Positions 34,400-47,582 of a DNA stretch of 64,000 nucleotides are shown one piece after another. This DNA is from Hofstenia miamia (lineage: Eukaryota; Xenacoelomorpha; Acoela), in the NCBI GenBank assembly GCA_004352715.1, contig SCFE01000079.1:1368984-1432983 (forward strand). The letters run 5' to 3'. The position numbers were made by a program, and so were the translations under genes. The first letter of the stretch is position 1. Each line of letters begins with the position of its first letter. The notes under the pieces were generated by a model. The model was not told the DNA's origin and did no database searches. It worked only from the letters and a program-made list of their open reading frames with translations.

Positions 34400-37300
34400 T
34401 GGCGGCGATATTGTATACGTTTTTGGGTTATAAGATGTACACATTTCATTTGATAGGATTTTTGGTTATTTATATAATGTAGCCTGCTTAGAATAGATGA
34501 CTTCGCGAGTCTCATTTTTTAACAATGTAAACTACATATATATTAATAAATATTTTTCACTTTTGTTCTTGAGTTGTACATCTTATTTTATTATTAGTCA
34601 GATAATTGATATTTTTTTCTACATTCATGTTTTTAAATTTCTTAAATATATAATTTTTTTCATTTCTTGTACTATAGTCTAATTTGTTCGACAGCGATAT
34701 TGAATAATTTAAGAATCCGTTGTTCATTACTTTTCTATTATACTTAGTTTTCCCAAATGTAATTGTTCTTGATTTAGTTGATTAGAAATATGCAATTTTC
34801 TTTTCCAAAATATTGAAAAGCATCTAATATTTTGAAGAACTTGTAAATAAATGATTTTATGCGGTATTTGCATATTATTTTTGTATTTTTGTTACTAATA
34901 ATTTTCTTTTCAATTTTACACAAGTAGTTTTGATTATATTCACCTGTAATAATATTTAAGTTTGTTTTTTGATTTGTAATGCAAATTTCTTTGTATAAGT
35001 TTTCTTCAAAAGTTTGAAATGATTGTTTCTTTCTACAATAGCTTAAAATGATCAAATAACAGAATCCGCCATACATTAAATTGAACCTACAAGCTACCAA
35101 ATTCAGAATTTTCTTCATAAATATCTCTGATTTTTGATTTGAGTTATCGTGGTATATTCAGCAGAAAAACAACATCTTTGTTTTTATGTTTTAAATCTTG
35201 TCTTCTATATCTTCGAAATGCAAAAATTTATCATATAAACTTTTTAGGTAATCATTAGATTTCAACCAAGTTTCCATAACGCCAATGACTGTACTGTTAT
35301 CAAAATTCTGAATTAGATCGTAAAATTAATCAACTTTATTCATTGTACTCTGGAAAGTTTAATTTATTTTGCTTAGTTACAATTTTTTCATTTACTTTGT
35401 TGCAGGGTATAATATTGTCGTATACAATTTTATTACAATTCATGATTAGTTTTCAAAATAGTTAACTGCATTTGATTTTTAAAAATAGGTCACTATTTGC
35501 TAAATGCGTTATGATTTTTATGCGTTATATGGTTTCTTAAACATATTTGAACTTTTGCAGTTGATGCATTTAAGCATTTCTTTAACATTTTTAGCTGGAC
35601 AATTCTTATAGTTGTGGCTTTCTATGCTGTAATACCAGTGAATGCTTTCAATTAGCATGAATTGGAAGATATAGAAATTCACCACAATTACTACATTTTC
35701 TGACATAATAATGATCAAAACGACGAAAAATTATAAAACCAAGTTTCAAATTTTTTCCAATCAACACTACTCAATTTTTGATTTCTCATCATCCATCTGT
35801 CAATATTATTTGGTTCATTGAACGCCGACATCTTCACTATTGTTCAATAAAGGTGCTTCTTCTGAAACAAATGTTAGCCGTTAAGAAGGATAATTCCTTC
35901 GAAATTGTCGGGCAAGAGATTCTTTAAAGAAAGTTGTGGCATTTTGTTTACCGTAATTTCCCCTCAGTCACAATAAGTAAACATCTTCATTGAAAGCTTT
36001 CAACAAGTAGATAACTTTTAACATTTTTATTCAACTGCTTTTGTCCGACATGTAGAAAACTCATTGGTCAAACTTTTAGTGGACTTCCAAATTAGCCTTG
36101 ATTTATTTAGTTTTTCTTTAATTGAACATTTTATGACTGATATTTTCAAATTTTTAAAAATTTTTTAACTAATCAGCAACCTCTTGTATCGTTAAAGAGT
36201 AATAGCTTAACGTCTCATCACATTTTTTTCATCCTTGTGGTTTTCCATTTCCTTAATGTAATGCTGCTATGACAATCATCAATGCCTTTCATAATTCCAA
36301 AAATATAGACTATTTACATGTATATTAAGAAAACATCGTGACGCCCTGTACAAATGTTTGGCTTATTCTTTTACTTCATAGCTAGCTAGATTTTATTTCT
36401 TTTGAAAAATAGCTACCATCTCTTGACTTATAATTTTTAAAATTATTTGAAGTAAATGTGTATTTTACAGTGACGTAAGCAATTTACAATTAGTTGAACC
36501 AACACTTTTGGGTAGATGCATAAATTACAAAATTGATTTCAATGTGAGGCCTCGTTTCAAACGTAATTAAGCAACTTTATCGAACTAACTTAATCACACA
36601 ACAATTTCAAAATTATCTTGAATATTCTAATAATAAGAGTAAAGGTGTTTTGCAACAGCAATAAATACAGTATTGGAGAAAAATTCGCAACTTTGATATG
36701 AACTAAAGAATTAGAAAATCAAGTACATAGATAATAATCGTTGTAACCTTTACTTTAAAGGTAGTAATGAATTTCAGAGATATAACATTGATAAAAAGTA
36801 AAATGTCAGTGTTGATTTGATAGAAGAAGTTTCTATTGTAATGGATGGATTATGTATTATTTAATAAACAACCTAAACCTCAAAATGTATGATTTTGTCT
36901 GAGCCGTATCGTCTTCCATTAATTAAGAGACATTACCATGGACGAAAAATGCATCCGAGAAATTGTTTATTAAGCCTTGAAGCTTTCAGAATTTTAAAAA
37001 TAGCAATGTAAAAATATCTCCAACATCAAAAATGTGTAATTCCACAATAGAATGTTCATATTCTTGCATTTCTTCATCAAATAAAATGTTTTGCTTCTTC
37101 TCATTATAGAAAAGGAAGTTCATTTCAAGAATAAAGTTCTAGTTTCTCTCAAAATTTAGAATATTATCTAAATATTCTTTTGTAGAAATACTTTAAGAAA
37201 CGATGTCTAAATTTTGTATAATTTATAATATCAATGTGAGAAGGATTCTTTTGATGATAAAATCTAAATTTATTAATTTATGCCCCATTATATTTTTAAA

Positions 37301-38111
37301 AATATATCTGTATTACACAATCCAAATTTCAGGACTTTTTACTTAATATCAAATTACAAAGTATTCACATAGAAATAATTAACCTTAAACAATCTGTCTT
37401 TGATAAAGAAGAAACTGGTTTTCTTAGATTTTAAGCAAATTTCTCTAAGCTTATTGTTAGGCAGTCTAACGATTCGAATATAAAGATATGTAGAATAAAA
37501 TACGAGTATTCAAGCGATAAATATTAAGGCACTCATGATTTTTGTGTGAATCCATGTTTATATAATAATGTATTTGACTTTATTTGGGCAATTCCTTTTC
37601 TGTATAAATTTCTTTTTCATTTGTTAAATAAAAATATATGACGTGAAATACGTTTAAGTGAAAAAAATTGACTATACAACAAATCTCTGATGCAATGATC
37701 CGGTTGTAGCTGTGAAATCATTAACTGTTTTAATTGTTTAGAGATAAGAAAAATGTTTTTTAGAAATACATTTTCTAAAGTAAATTGTTATTCAATGTTG
37801 AATGCTATTTTTGTTAAGGTTAACACAGTCTATATTTAGAAGAATTTTGACAATTACAACTGATGATTTCTCTTTATAGCGTCACTAAAAATATTTCAAC
37901 TTATAAACCTTAGTAAAAAATTACATACTCGAAGACAGGTTAGAAATAGTAATTTTATTAATTTTTAGAAATGTTCAACTCGGTTTACATTATTGCTCAG
38001 GCTTTTCTAAAACAGATTTGAAAAATAGAGAACACTGATATTTCTAGAATTATATAATAAAAGGAAAGTATAGTTATTTATTTATTTGCAGGAACAAATT
38101 CTTAATTACAT
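34400..38111. other. AT-rich intergenic stretch, no gene seen
   Basis: Only short A/T-driven open frames (for example 35118-34774, 114 codons of Lys/Asn/Ile-rich sequence). No motif or repeat boundary recognised. Confidence 0.5.
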
Positions 38112-39111
38112 NNNNNNNNNNNNNNNNNNNNNNNNNNNNNNNNNNNNNNNNNNNNNNNNNNNNNNNNNNNNNNNNNNNNNNNNNNNNNNNNNNNNNNNNN
38201 NNNNNNNNNNNNNNNNNNNNNNNNNNNNNNNNNNNNNNNNNNNNNNNNNNNNNNNNNNNNNNNNNNNNNNNNNNNNNNNNNNNNNNNNNNNNNNNNNNNN
38301 NNNNNNNNNNNNNNNNNNNNNNNNNNNNNNNNNNNNNNNNNNNNNNNNNNNNNNNNNNNNNNNNNNNNNNNNNNNNNNNNNNNNNNNNNNNNNNNNNNNN
38401 NNNNNNNNNNNNNNNNNNNNNNNNNNNNNNNNNNNNNNNNNNNNNNNNNNNNNNNNNNNNNNNNNNNNNNNNNNNNNNNNNNNNNNNNNNNNNNNNNNNN
38501 NNNNNNNNNNNNNNNNNNNNNNNNNNNNNNNNNNNNNNNNNNNNNNNNNNNNNNNNNNNNNNNNNNNNNNNNNNNNNNNNNNNNNNNNNNNNNNNNNNNN
38601 NNNNNNNNNNNNNNNNNNNNNNNNNNNNNNNNNNNNNNNNNNNNNNNNNNNNNNNNNNNNNNNNNNNNNNNNNNNNNNNNNNNNNNNNNNNNNNNNNNNN
38701 NNNNNNNNNNNNNNNNNNNNNNNNNNNNNNNNNNNNNNNNNNNNNNNNNNNNNNNNNNNNNNNNNNNNNNNNNNNNNNNNNNNNNNNNNNNNNNNNNNNN
38801 NNNNNNNNNNNNNNNNNNNNNNNNNNNNNNNNNNNNNNNNNNNNNNNNNNNNNNNNNNNNNNNNNNNNNNNNNNNNNNNNNNNNNNNNNNNNNNNNNNNN
38901 NNNNNNNNNNNNNNNNNNNNNNNNNNNNNNNNNNNNNNNNNNNNNNNNNNNNNNNNNNNNNNNNNNNNNNNNNNNNNNNNNNNNNNNNNNNNNNNNNNNN
39001 NNNNNNNNNNNNNNNNNNNNNNNNNNNNNNNNNNNNNNNNNNNNNNNNNNNNNNNNNNNNNNNNNNNNNNNNNNNNNNNNNNNNNNNNNNNNNNNNNNNN
39101 NNNNNNNNNNN
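38112..39111. other. Assembly gap
   Basis: Exactly 1000 N, a nominal gap size; open frames running through it have no meaning. Confidence 1.
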
Positions 39112-39248
39112 TAGACAACTGAACAATAAAATTTTGAATCGATTACGTTTCAAAATAGTACTAATAGATAATGCCAGCAATAAACTGGGTATTGCTAGTA
39201 CAAAGTTTGCCAATAATTTGAAAAGGTTAAAGAATATACGTACCATGA

Positions 39249-40412
39249 TTAAAAAAGTTTATAAAAGTTCAAAAAGTTCCGGATGCGGTTAATTTCTGCG
39301 GGTAGTAGAGTTGGAACGGATGAAACGGCGTCGGCATAGCTTTTAAATGACGGCGCGATAAGTGTGTTACGAGATGGCGCGTAGTTAATTGGCGGTGGCG
39401 GAAGATTAAAGCGATTGTTTGCGNNNNNNNNNNNNNNNNNNNNNNNNNNNNNNNNNNNNNNNNNNNNNNNNNNNNNNNNNNNNNNNNNNNNNNNNNNNNN
39501 NNNNNNNNNNNNNNNNNNNNNNNNNNNNNNNNNNNNNNNNNNNNNNNNNNNNNNNNNNNNNNNNNNNNNNNNNNNNNNNNNNNNNNNNNNNNNNNNNNNN
39601 NNNNNNNNNNNNNNNNNNNNNNNNNNNNNNNNNNNNNNNNNNNNNNNNNNNNNNNNNNNNNNNNNNNNNNNNNNNNNNNNNNNNNNNNNNNNNNNNNNNN
39701 NNNNNNNNNNNNNNNNNNNNNNNNNNNNNNNNNNNNNNNNNNNNNNNNNNNNNNNNNNNNNNNNNNNNNNNNNNNNNNNNNNNNNNNNNNNNNNNNNNNN
39801 NNNNNNNNNNNNNNNNNNNNNNNNNNNNNNNNNNNNNNNNNNNNNNNNNNNNNNNNNNNNNNNNNNNNNNNNNNNNNNNNNNNNNNNNNNNNNNNNNNNN
39901 NNNNNNNNNNNNNNNNNNNNNNNNNNNNNNNNNNNNNNNNNNNNNNNNNNNNNNNNNNNNNNNNNNNNNNNNNNNNNNNNNNNNNNNNNNNNNNNNNNNN
40001 NNNNNNNNNNNNNNNNNNNNNNTGGATAGGAGTGAACGGATACACAGGAGTTCTTGATTAAACCTGGCGCTCTAAGATGGCGAAGCATTGAGGAGCCAAG
40101 TATAAGGAAGTCTGTTCCTTCACGAAGTCTTCGTGGTTCGCGTGCTGAACTTTGTAGAGGCGTTGCTGAATGCGTGTTCTTGCAATCCTGCTCATATTGC
40201 GTGTGAACATTGCGGACGGTAATTTGTTCTTGTTTTTCGCTAGTATTTTTCGTGTTAACTAGGAATTTGTGCAGCGTTAGGAGGTCCTCCTTAGTGAGTG
40301 CATTGAACGGAGCTAATAATTTCGCACGGGACGAGTAATCACTGAATGCTTCTGAGCGCAGCGAAGTTAATACGGCGCGCTCACGAGAACTGACTGCTCT
40401 CGATGAAAGCAT
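39249..40412 (-). CDS. Non-LTR retrotransposon ORF1-like protein with SGNH-type segment, split by a gap
   Basis: The frame is open on both sides of a 599-N gap (39424-40022). The N-terminal part (from 40412) is charged and ends in REGTDFLILGSSMLRHL, a G-x-S-M-x-R block like the first motif of SGNH/GDSL esterase folds found in ORF1 proteins of CR1/L2-type LINEs. The C-terminal part is proline-rich (NLPPPPINYAPSRN; SYADAVSSVPTLLPAEINRI). SYADAVS is a common ORF1/Gag-like phrase. The region is visibly GC-richer than its surroundings, as expected for a recent insertion. If the gap length is wrong, the frame across it could change. An ORF2 would be expected beyond 39249, where another 1-kb gap lies. 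Confidence 0.5.
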   Translation of the reverse strand: MLSSRAVSSRERAVLTSLRSEAFSDYSSRAKLLAPFNALTKEDLLTLHKFLVNTKNTSEKQEQITVRNVHTQYEQDCKNTHSATPLQSSAREPRRLREGTDFLILGSSMLRHLRAPGLIKNSCVSVHSYPXXXXXXXXXXXXXXXXXXXXXXXXXXXXXXXXXXXXXXXXXXXXXXXXXXXXXXXXXXXXXXXXXXXXXXXXXXXXXXXXXXXXXXXXXXXXXXXXXXXXXXXXXXXXXXXXXXXXXXXXXXXXXXXXXXXXXXXXXXXXXXXXXXXXXXXXXXXXXXXXXXXXXXXXXXXXXXXXXXXXXXXXXXXXXXXXXXXXXXXXANNRFNLPPPPINYAPSRNTLIAPSFKSYADAVSSVPTLLPAEINRIRNFLNFYKLF

Positions 40413-40439
40413 TGCGAATACCTCTCATAAATATATTTT

Positions 40440-41200
40440 CTCAACAAAGCGCCTCTCAACCCTGGATTTTAAACATGATGAATAGGGTTGGCAAATTGTG
40501 GAAACCTAGGAACTGGTTACTAGTAACCTATTAGTAACCGCGGTAACTCTGATGTCCTACATATCCCATAACTATTGAGAGATTTGCCTTCCAAGTATAT
40601 GCCCAGTTAGTAGCTCATTGTATGACTGCAAAAGCAAAGAAGTAGTTTGATTGCATACCACTACATAGTAATATTGACTTACGAACTCATGATTCACTTG
40701 AAAAGAGGTGTTATAACTAATCGCTAGGGCACGGTGGTTTCAATATTTTTTATGTTGGTTCGTTTTTTAAAAAACCGCGATTTCGGTTCGGTTTTTAAAT
40801 TTAGTAGACGAGACTAATAACCATCATCGAAGATATCCTCAGCCTAATTTCATAGTTTTACGAATATTATTTCACTTACGGTAGTAGTACATAGTTTATG
40901 CGATAGTAAGCTATTTCTTGTTATATTTTGAATCTTTCGGAGAGGCATTTGAGCCAGAGTTAGAGATGGACGGGCTTAGTTCCTAATTTCAAAACTGAAA
41001 CCGGCCAGTTTCAAAAGTCCGTTTTGGTTCGGTTTTTTAAAAAAAACCACGCTTTCGTTTCTCGGTTGTGTATACCACCGGACCCTACTAATCCCCAGTA
41101 GCCTGAAGACATAACCTCAAATTAGTTACTAGTAACATTACTAGTAATTTTCTAGTCAGTATATATATTAGTAAGTAGTAAAATGCCAACTCTAATGATG
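40440..41200. other. Unassigned region with GGTTCGGTTTTT-type low complexity
   Basis: Contains clusters of ACTAGTAAC/GGTTACTAGT (40513-40545, 41120-41150) and GGTTCGGTTTTTTAAAAA near 40755-40800 and 41025-41050. These short repeats look like a decayed element, but no ends could be matched. Confidence 0.35.
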
Positions 41201-44200
41201 AAGCATATGCCATTTTGACACTTAATTGTGGTCACTTTATTAATTAATCGTTTTCATGGAAAGCAAGGAGAGCAAACAGCGAAAATTTGTAAATATGCAA
41301 ATATTTAATTAATGTTTTTAGTTATTTCTACTAAAATGTTTACAAATAATGATATAAATACGTCCAAAGTTAAATACTAAATTAATTTGATCTGTAAATC
41401 ATGTAAATATTCATAAAAATATTTTAAAAAAATTCTTAAAAAATCCAAATAATTATATCCACAAAGCGCCTATTATAAGTATATATATATATATATATAT
41501 ATTTAAAAACTTGCTACGATTATTGAGTACTTGTAAGTATTTTGCAATATCGTTGATTATTGTGAAAGAAAATCTAAAAGTTTCGATTAATGTCTTGGAG
41601 GATAATAAGATTAATTGAAAATGAATTTTTTAGAATTTCCTATGCAATGATGAAACTTTTGTACTGATATTATTACTGGGCCTAAAGCCCGTAAAAGCAT
41701 TTTCCGCTTTTTACTATTAAAGCTAGCACCATAGTTATTGTAAAATCAAATGTCCTTTAAAGTAACAAATAACTCCAATTATTTCTTGATAAACCGGTTG
41801 GGTCAGATTTAGTGATGCCTTGGGCTCCAAAGGTAGAAATAGCCTGTCCTGTATGTGGTTCTTCCCGGTACAATCTCTAAACAATATTTTCCAATCGGCC
41901 AACATTTCATTTTTAGACTTTGAATGCTTCTAAAATAATGAAAAACATATGTATATATACGTATATAGGTATGCGTATATTAAGTCTAAGATCAATATTT
42001 CAATCGGACAGAAGTGGTCGTTCCAAAAAATGCATTAGTTCTATCAAATTACGAAAATTGCGAACCACTTCCAGCTCCATTAGGCTCTGCTACCAGAGTC
42101 TTGACATAAAGCCACACTTGCATGCACAGGCTTGCTACTGATTGGGATTTTAGAATGTAATTGAAAGAGTAAATATTCCTCTATCTAATGGATTTTTTTA
42201 TTTTATATATCTTTAATAATTCTCGTGAGCTAAAAGTACATAAATTTTTAATAGTCCCTTGATATTTTTATAAAATTTCCTTAATTGTTTATTTTATTCT
42301 GACTCCAGGTCAAAGCTTTCCATTGAGCCAGTGAAAAATTTTTACTGTTGCAATACCAACTGATATTATTCATATTTATTTTGCCAAATTAATCAAAATA
42401 CAAAGAATTCAATATAATAAGTGAGAATTAGTTGTACCTATTACCGATACAAATTTTATACAGATTTTAGATTGCAATACTAATCAGGCCATGGTTTACA
42501 AAGTCTAAAGAAAAGATTCAAACAAGATATGCCCTACACCTAATGCGTTGACAAGTTTCTGAAAGTGAGAATATCATCAAATATGAGAAGAGAGTATCAT
42601 GGCAAATTATTATCTAAGGATTAATAAAATACAATTAGTTTTGCACATTTCCAAAAGATTTGCAATTGCTTTCAATTCGGTAACCTCATTTAATTATTTT
42701 CTTTGACTACTGAAAATTCTGTATGTTTGATTTTTACAAATTTGGATCATTTGTTGAACATATCTATGCATAGATATGTATACTAAATGCTTGCAACCTA
42801 AAGAAACACAAAGAATCTTTGAAATTATATATTTAGTGATACTAAAATATGCAGAAGCTAATTTCAGATAAAAAAGATTGCGTAATTACCGATCAAAAGA
42901 AGAACAATTAAGAATAACCTTCGAAATACACTTTTCAGTGTTACTACTGATACTGCATCAATTAAGAAAGCGGTAACTAAAGGAAAATATGTTTTCATCA
43001 AGAATCAATTTGGTCTAATTACCCACATGGTAGACATTGAAAAGAACAAAGTAAAATTAAATAACAAGATATAATAAAGAAAATCTTAAAATTGGAGTTA
43101 AGGTAGCATCTACAAAAACATAACATTAAATATTCACACTTAATTGCATAATGTAGAATTATACATTCTTTATCAATGAATATTACTTCGTTTCTTGATA
43201 GTGTTGTATTTATGAAGTAATGATCGGAAGGCCTGTCACAAATCTGTAATGTAATTTAGATTTCTCAGTATTTCTACAAAGGAGAAATTTTGAGTTTTGA
43301 CTAGTTTCCCTTATTCTTTGAAACAACTAAAACTAGCCTCAGCAGCTGACACTTAAATTTTCTTCTGTCTCTTTGCATAAAGATTCAAAGAGAGAAGTGT
43401 AGGAGAGTCAGAGATGTCCATTGATAAGTGTAAATTTTTTATAATAATTATTTTAAAATGTATTACTATTTTGTTTGTTATTATAATTTTGATGACTTTC
43501 TTAATATAAGATAATCGAAAAGAGATTCTATATCATCTAAACAGTGTATGATTAAAAAAATGAAAATCGTTGCAAAATAGATGTGATGTAATAGAAAATT
43601 GCAAGAAAAAATGCGAGCATATTTTTTTGAGTTTTGCAATACGGGAAACTAGAAGAAAAACATTGGGCAAAGTTGGAGGGTAGGGCATAGTGTCTGTGGC
43701 CATTAAAACATCAATAAATTCAATGCTACATTTATACATTTGATAAAATTTGCAACTAAGAATTCAGAGTTTCGAATCGTTACACGAAGAATGAGTAAGT
43801 TGATAACTTTATAGATTTACAACATATATTCATATGCAAAACTAATTTAGTTGATATTAAAGTCAATTTTCAGAACCAGATTCATGGAAATTTCCATGGA
43901 TCTCCAGATCCACAGAAAATTCCGGCATTTCGAGATATAGACCTTTCATTGTGATGGGATAATAATCAGAAATGAGATGTTGCGCGATTAAAACCTTGGT
44001 ACAGGATTACAGAAAAGCATTGAAATCATAAGAATAGATTTAATTCTACAATCAAAATTATTATCAATACAATCTATAAATCCTAACTTATTGAAAAAAA
44101 TTAATTTTGATCATATTTGAAGGAAGTTTTACACAAAAGAATTTACATTTACTAATTACAGCTGCCCATTTTAAAAATTTATATTTTAATTTCATTCTAT

Positions 44201-46258
44201 TAAATAGTACATTAATTATTCTGTGATTGTATTGTTTATAAACATTAACACTATGTCACTATTATTGGGATTTCAATACCACAAATTTGGTTCGTCAATA
44301 TTTAATTGTTTTATTTCCGATTTTGTATCTGATGTGTTGAATATAATAATGTCTCAATTTTGCATTGAATACAGTTTATCTCACTGCATTGCTGAATTTA
44401 GATTTAGTAGCAACAGTCTAATGCTGTATAATTTCACTTTTAAATTTTATGATTACTAAGAAGATCGTGAACTCAGTCTATCCCAAGCAAAGTATGCAGG
44501 ACTTCCATCTTGTCATTGCAAGGAATACTTAAGATAGGGCTAAACACAAGAAGTACTTCTTAGCTAGCCATAATACATGCCAGTAGATTTTCTAATTTTA
44601 TGTACAATATCTACACAAATTCACATACATTCCACACGAGATATTATATTAACTTAATAAAGCATAAAACCACTTCTGATGATCATTTAAGCGATCTGAG
44701 TACGATAACTGTGTTATTAGGCAGTCTATTGGCATTTCTTGTTTGTAATTCGTTCCATTTTTCAATAGACATACGCACATGCATCATGATGATTCACCTC
44801 ATATCATTTTATCAAAGCGTATTTGCAATTTTTGAAAATGGATTTGGCGAATACATTCTCATTAGCAGATCCAAGCAAAGAAAACAGAAACCTTTTGGTG
44901 GTACTATTTGAATTCTCCGACTAAGGAAATTTGGTATACCAAGCATGAAGATCCTGCAGACAATTCGTGACAACTGTGTGCTGACTCCTTTTTATCTCAA
45001 ATCAGATGGTCGCTCACGTAGATGGAAGCTGGTTGCTACATACCATTGCCCACAGTGCATTTAATGTTATAAACCAATAAAATCCAATAATTCATTATTA
45101 GATTATATTTGCAGAGTAAATTTCACGTTTAGTTAACTACTGGTGGTAGAATTTTTACCTTGACGGGATTATTTTGATTTCCGGATTACCACCGGCGTTA
45201 AGCTTTGCTAATTAACTAGGCTTAAATTTTAGATTCAATATCGTCAACATCGGTGTTTGGAAATAATCACAGAGTGCCATTTATTACTAAAATCTATCAT
45301 GAAATACTTTTTTTTACCAATATTCAAACAAAGCAGGTCTTTAAAAATTGTAACATTAAAAGTAGTGTGTGATTTGTCTCGAATCTTAGGTTTGTGCCTT
45401 TAAATGAATAATGAGGTATTTGGGTTAATCTGAAACTTAAACGTGAATGCGTTCAGTACTCATTCTTTCAAATGTACAAATGTATTATGTAATGCAAAAA
45501 ATATTGGCCGGAACAGCAATATTGATCACAACCCGTCAAAAAGAGAATTGAATCTATAAATATAGTGAAGCCATGTAAAGCGGTCAAAACGAGTATTTTA
45601 TAATGTAGAGACCAGTCAACCCTATAATTACACGAAGGTTAGCTTATGTACCGGAACGGTCAACACCGGTCATTGGTCAGGGGTGCCGGAAACACACCAG
45701 TCATGGTCACCAATTGAGGGTGCCACTTCCATCACTGGTCGCTCCATTTAAGAAATTGTGGCAGCGAGCTGTACTAATAGTCTCAGTACTCGTCATAATA
45801 AGAAGGAAAATATGTAAAAGATAAAATCCAAAATTTAGTGGGTGTGCTTGACTATCATAAAAATAAATTTTTTTAAATAGGAACAATATCAATAGATGCG
45901 CTATTCAAGTTTCGAAAAATAAGTATAGTATGTGAGTTAAATGATGTGCGTCCTGTTCACTATGCGAAAAAGTCACAGCCACGCTATCCCATTGACATTG
46001 CATAATCAAATTTTTACCTTCTCTCTTATAAAAATCATTTTGGTATTCATTTAGTAATGGTTCTATGGGTGAAGAAGCTATTCAATATCATGCATATATT
46101 TGCAAAAAAAATTAAGCAATAAGATTAACTATATTTTTGCAGATGCTATTAGTTAATAATGAAAGCGGCTTCTTTCACAAGTTTAAGAACAGAATTTATT
46201 GGTCTACATGGTAAAAGTATGCCTATGTATCAAAACCATACTAATCCTATTAAAATTG
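41200..46258. other. AT-rich intergenic stretch, no gene seen
   Basis: Includes a (TA)n at about 41480-41502. No coding block, RNA gene or transposon end recognised in about 5 kb. Confidence 0.5.
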
Positions 46259-46278
46259 ATATATATATATATATATAT

Positions 46279-47519
46279 TAGGGTGCTTCATTTTTCGATA
46301 TTTTTGAAATTAAAAATGCTTGGGATCTCATCAGATAGGATTTTTTGAGCTGATTTCAATGGTGTAATTGTTTGCGAGTGGACAAAGTTTCAAGGTCGCT
46401 CCGTCCTGTAAAGTTTCACCACTAGAGGGCGATAGAGAATTAGCTCTACCTCGCGAACGGAAAGGAGTAAAAAGTCGAGCGGTACCTTAAACAATGCTGA
46501 ATGGTCAGTTTCCTATCTCTCTTTTATACATTCTAAAGTTCTATATGCACTAGAAAAAAAGTTATTTTGCAAAAAACACAATTATGAGCTAATCAGAAAA
46601 TTGCAGGTACAATAATCTTTAGTTTGTGAAGGCAAAGCGAGTTGATTGATGACTTCATCAAGACAAGAAAAATTTCTAGAATAATCGATATGACAAAACA
46701 ATTGCAATTGTTTTAATGAGCAAAAGATTCTCTAACTTGCATTTGTCCATTTACTGAAATTTTGTTGCTGGTTCATATAAGCACTTAAGTAGTAGCTGAA
46801 TACAGAGGCAAGTAGTCGTTTGGTATCAGTGCAAATTTTTTGAAAAATGCCTGTGAGGAGGTCGAAGGCTGATAAATCTTTAATTGTCTGAAAAGCTTCA
46901 AGACAATGTTTTGCCGACATGAGTGACACGACAAGATTGAATACAGTCAGACTCTCAGGGATAAATAAACGGTTGAATGATTGCATCAATGAGAGTGCTG
47001 GACATTACTTCCACACCTTAGAATGCTTATTTCACATAAATGAAATGTTTTTCACTCACGTCATAAACGAAGTTTAAGGAAGGCAGAAAGGGCCGAATGC
47101 AATGAAAGAAGGAGCTCTGTACAACAAAATACAAAGTCTTCAAGATTGTACCATTGATTCTGGCAAACTTGTACCTCAAGATGAACTTGATGTGTCAATT
47201 ATACCTATGGCTATGTTCCACCTTAAGAATAAAATTCTGTGGTTTTTAGAACAAAAATTCTGTCAGTTAAACTGTTTCTGTTTTCATTCGTTATTAGTTA
47301 CTAAAAACAAATTAAACATTGCTTTGGGAAGTGCTAAAATTGAATGAAGGCAATAAAGCAGCAAAATGCGGTTTTTCCAAATAGCTTTTTTCTAGCGCAT
47401 TAGATCATTAGAATGTATAAAAGAGAGATAGGAAACCGACCATTCTGCATCGTTTGAGGTACCGTTCGACTTTTTACTCCTTTCCGTTCGCGAGATAGAG
47501 GAAATTCCTTATCGCCCTC
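46279..47519 (+). mobile_element. Internally deleted copy of the long-inverted-repeat element
   Basis: After the left inverted repeat and about 350 bp of interior, the sequence jumps at 46918/46919 straight to a segment (46919-47519) that duplicates 49532-50132, i.e. the 3' end of the coding region plus the start of the right inverted repeat. The longer version continues differently after the same TTTTGCCGAC (47582). It is therefore a deletion derivative, cut off by N at 47520. Confidence 0.7.
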
Positions 47520-47582
47520 NGGAGGTCGAAGGCTGATAAATCTTTAATTGTCTGAAAAGCTTCAAGACAATGTTTTGCCGAC

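Noticed and set aside
38074-39246. 390-codon minus-strand and 342-codon plus-strand open frames
   Set aside because: They consist almost wholly of N translated as X across a 1000-N gap; the few real residues are A/T-driven. The same applies to frames through 16890-17630, 39424-40022 and 56172-57171.
46732-46989. Minus-strand 85-codon frame in the long-inverted-repeat element
   Set aside because: Its start is antisense to the plus-strand DTT..NT coding block, and it crosses the 46918/46919 deletion junction.
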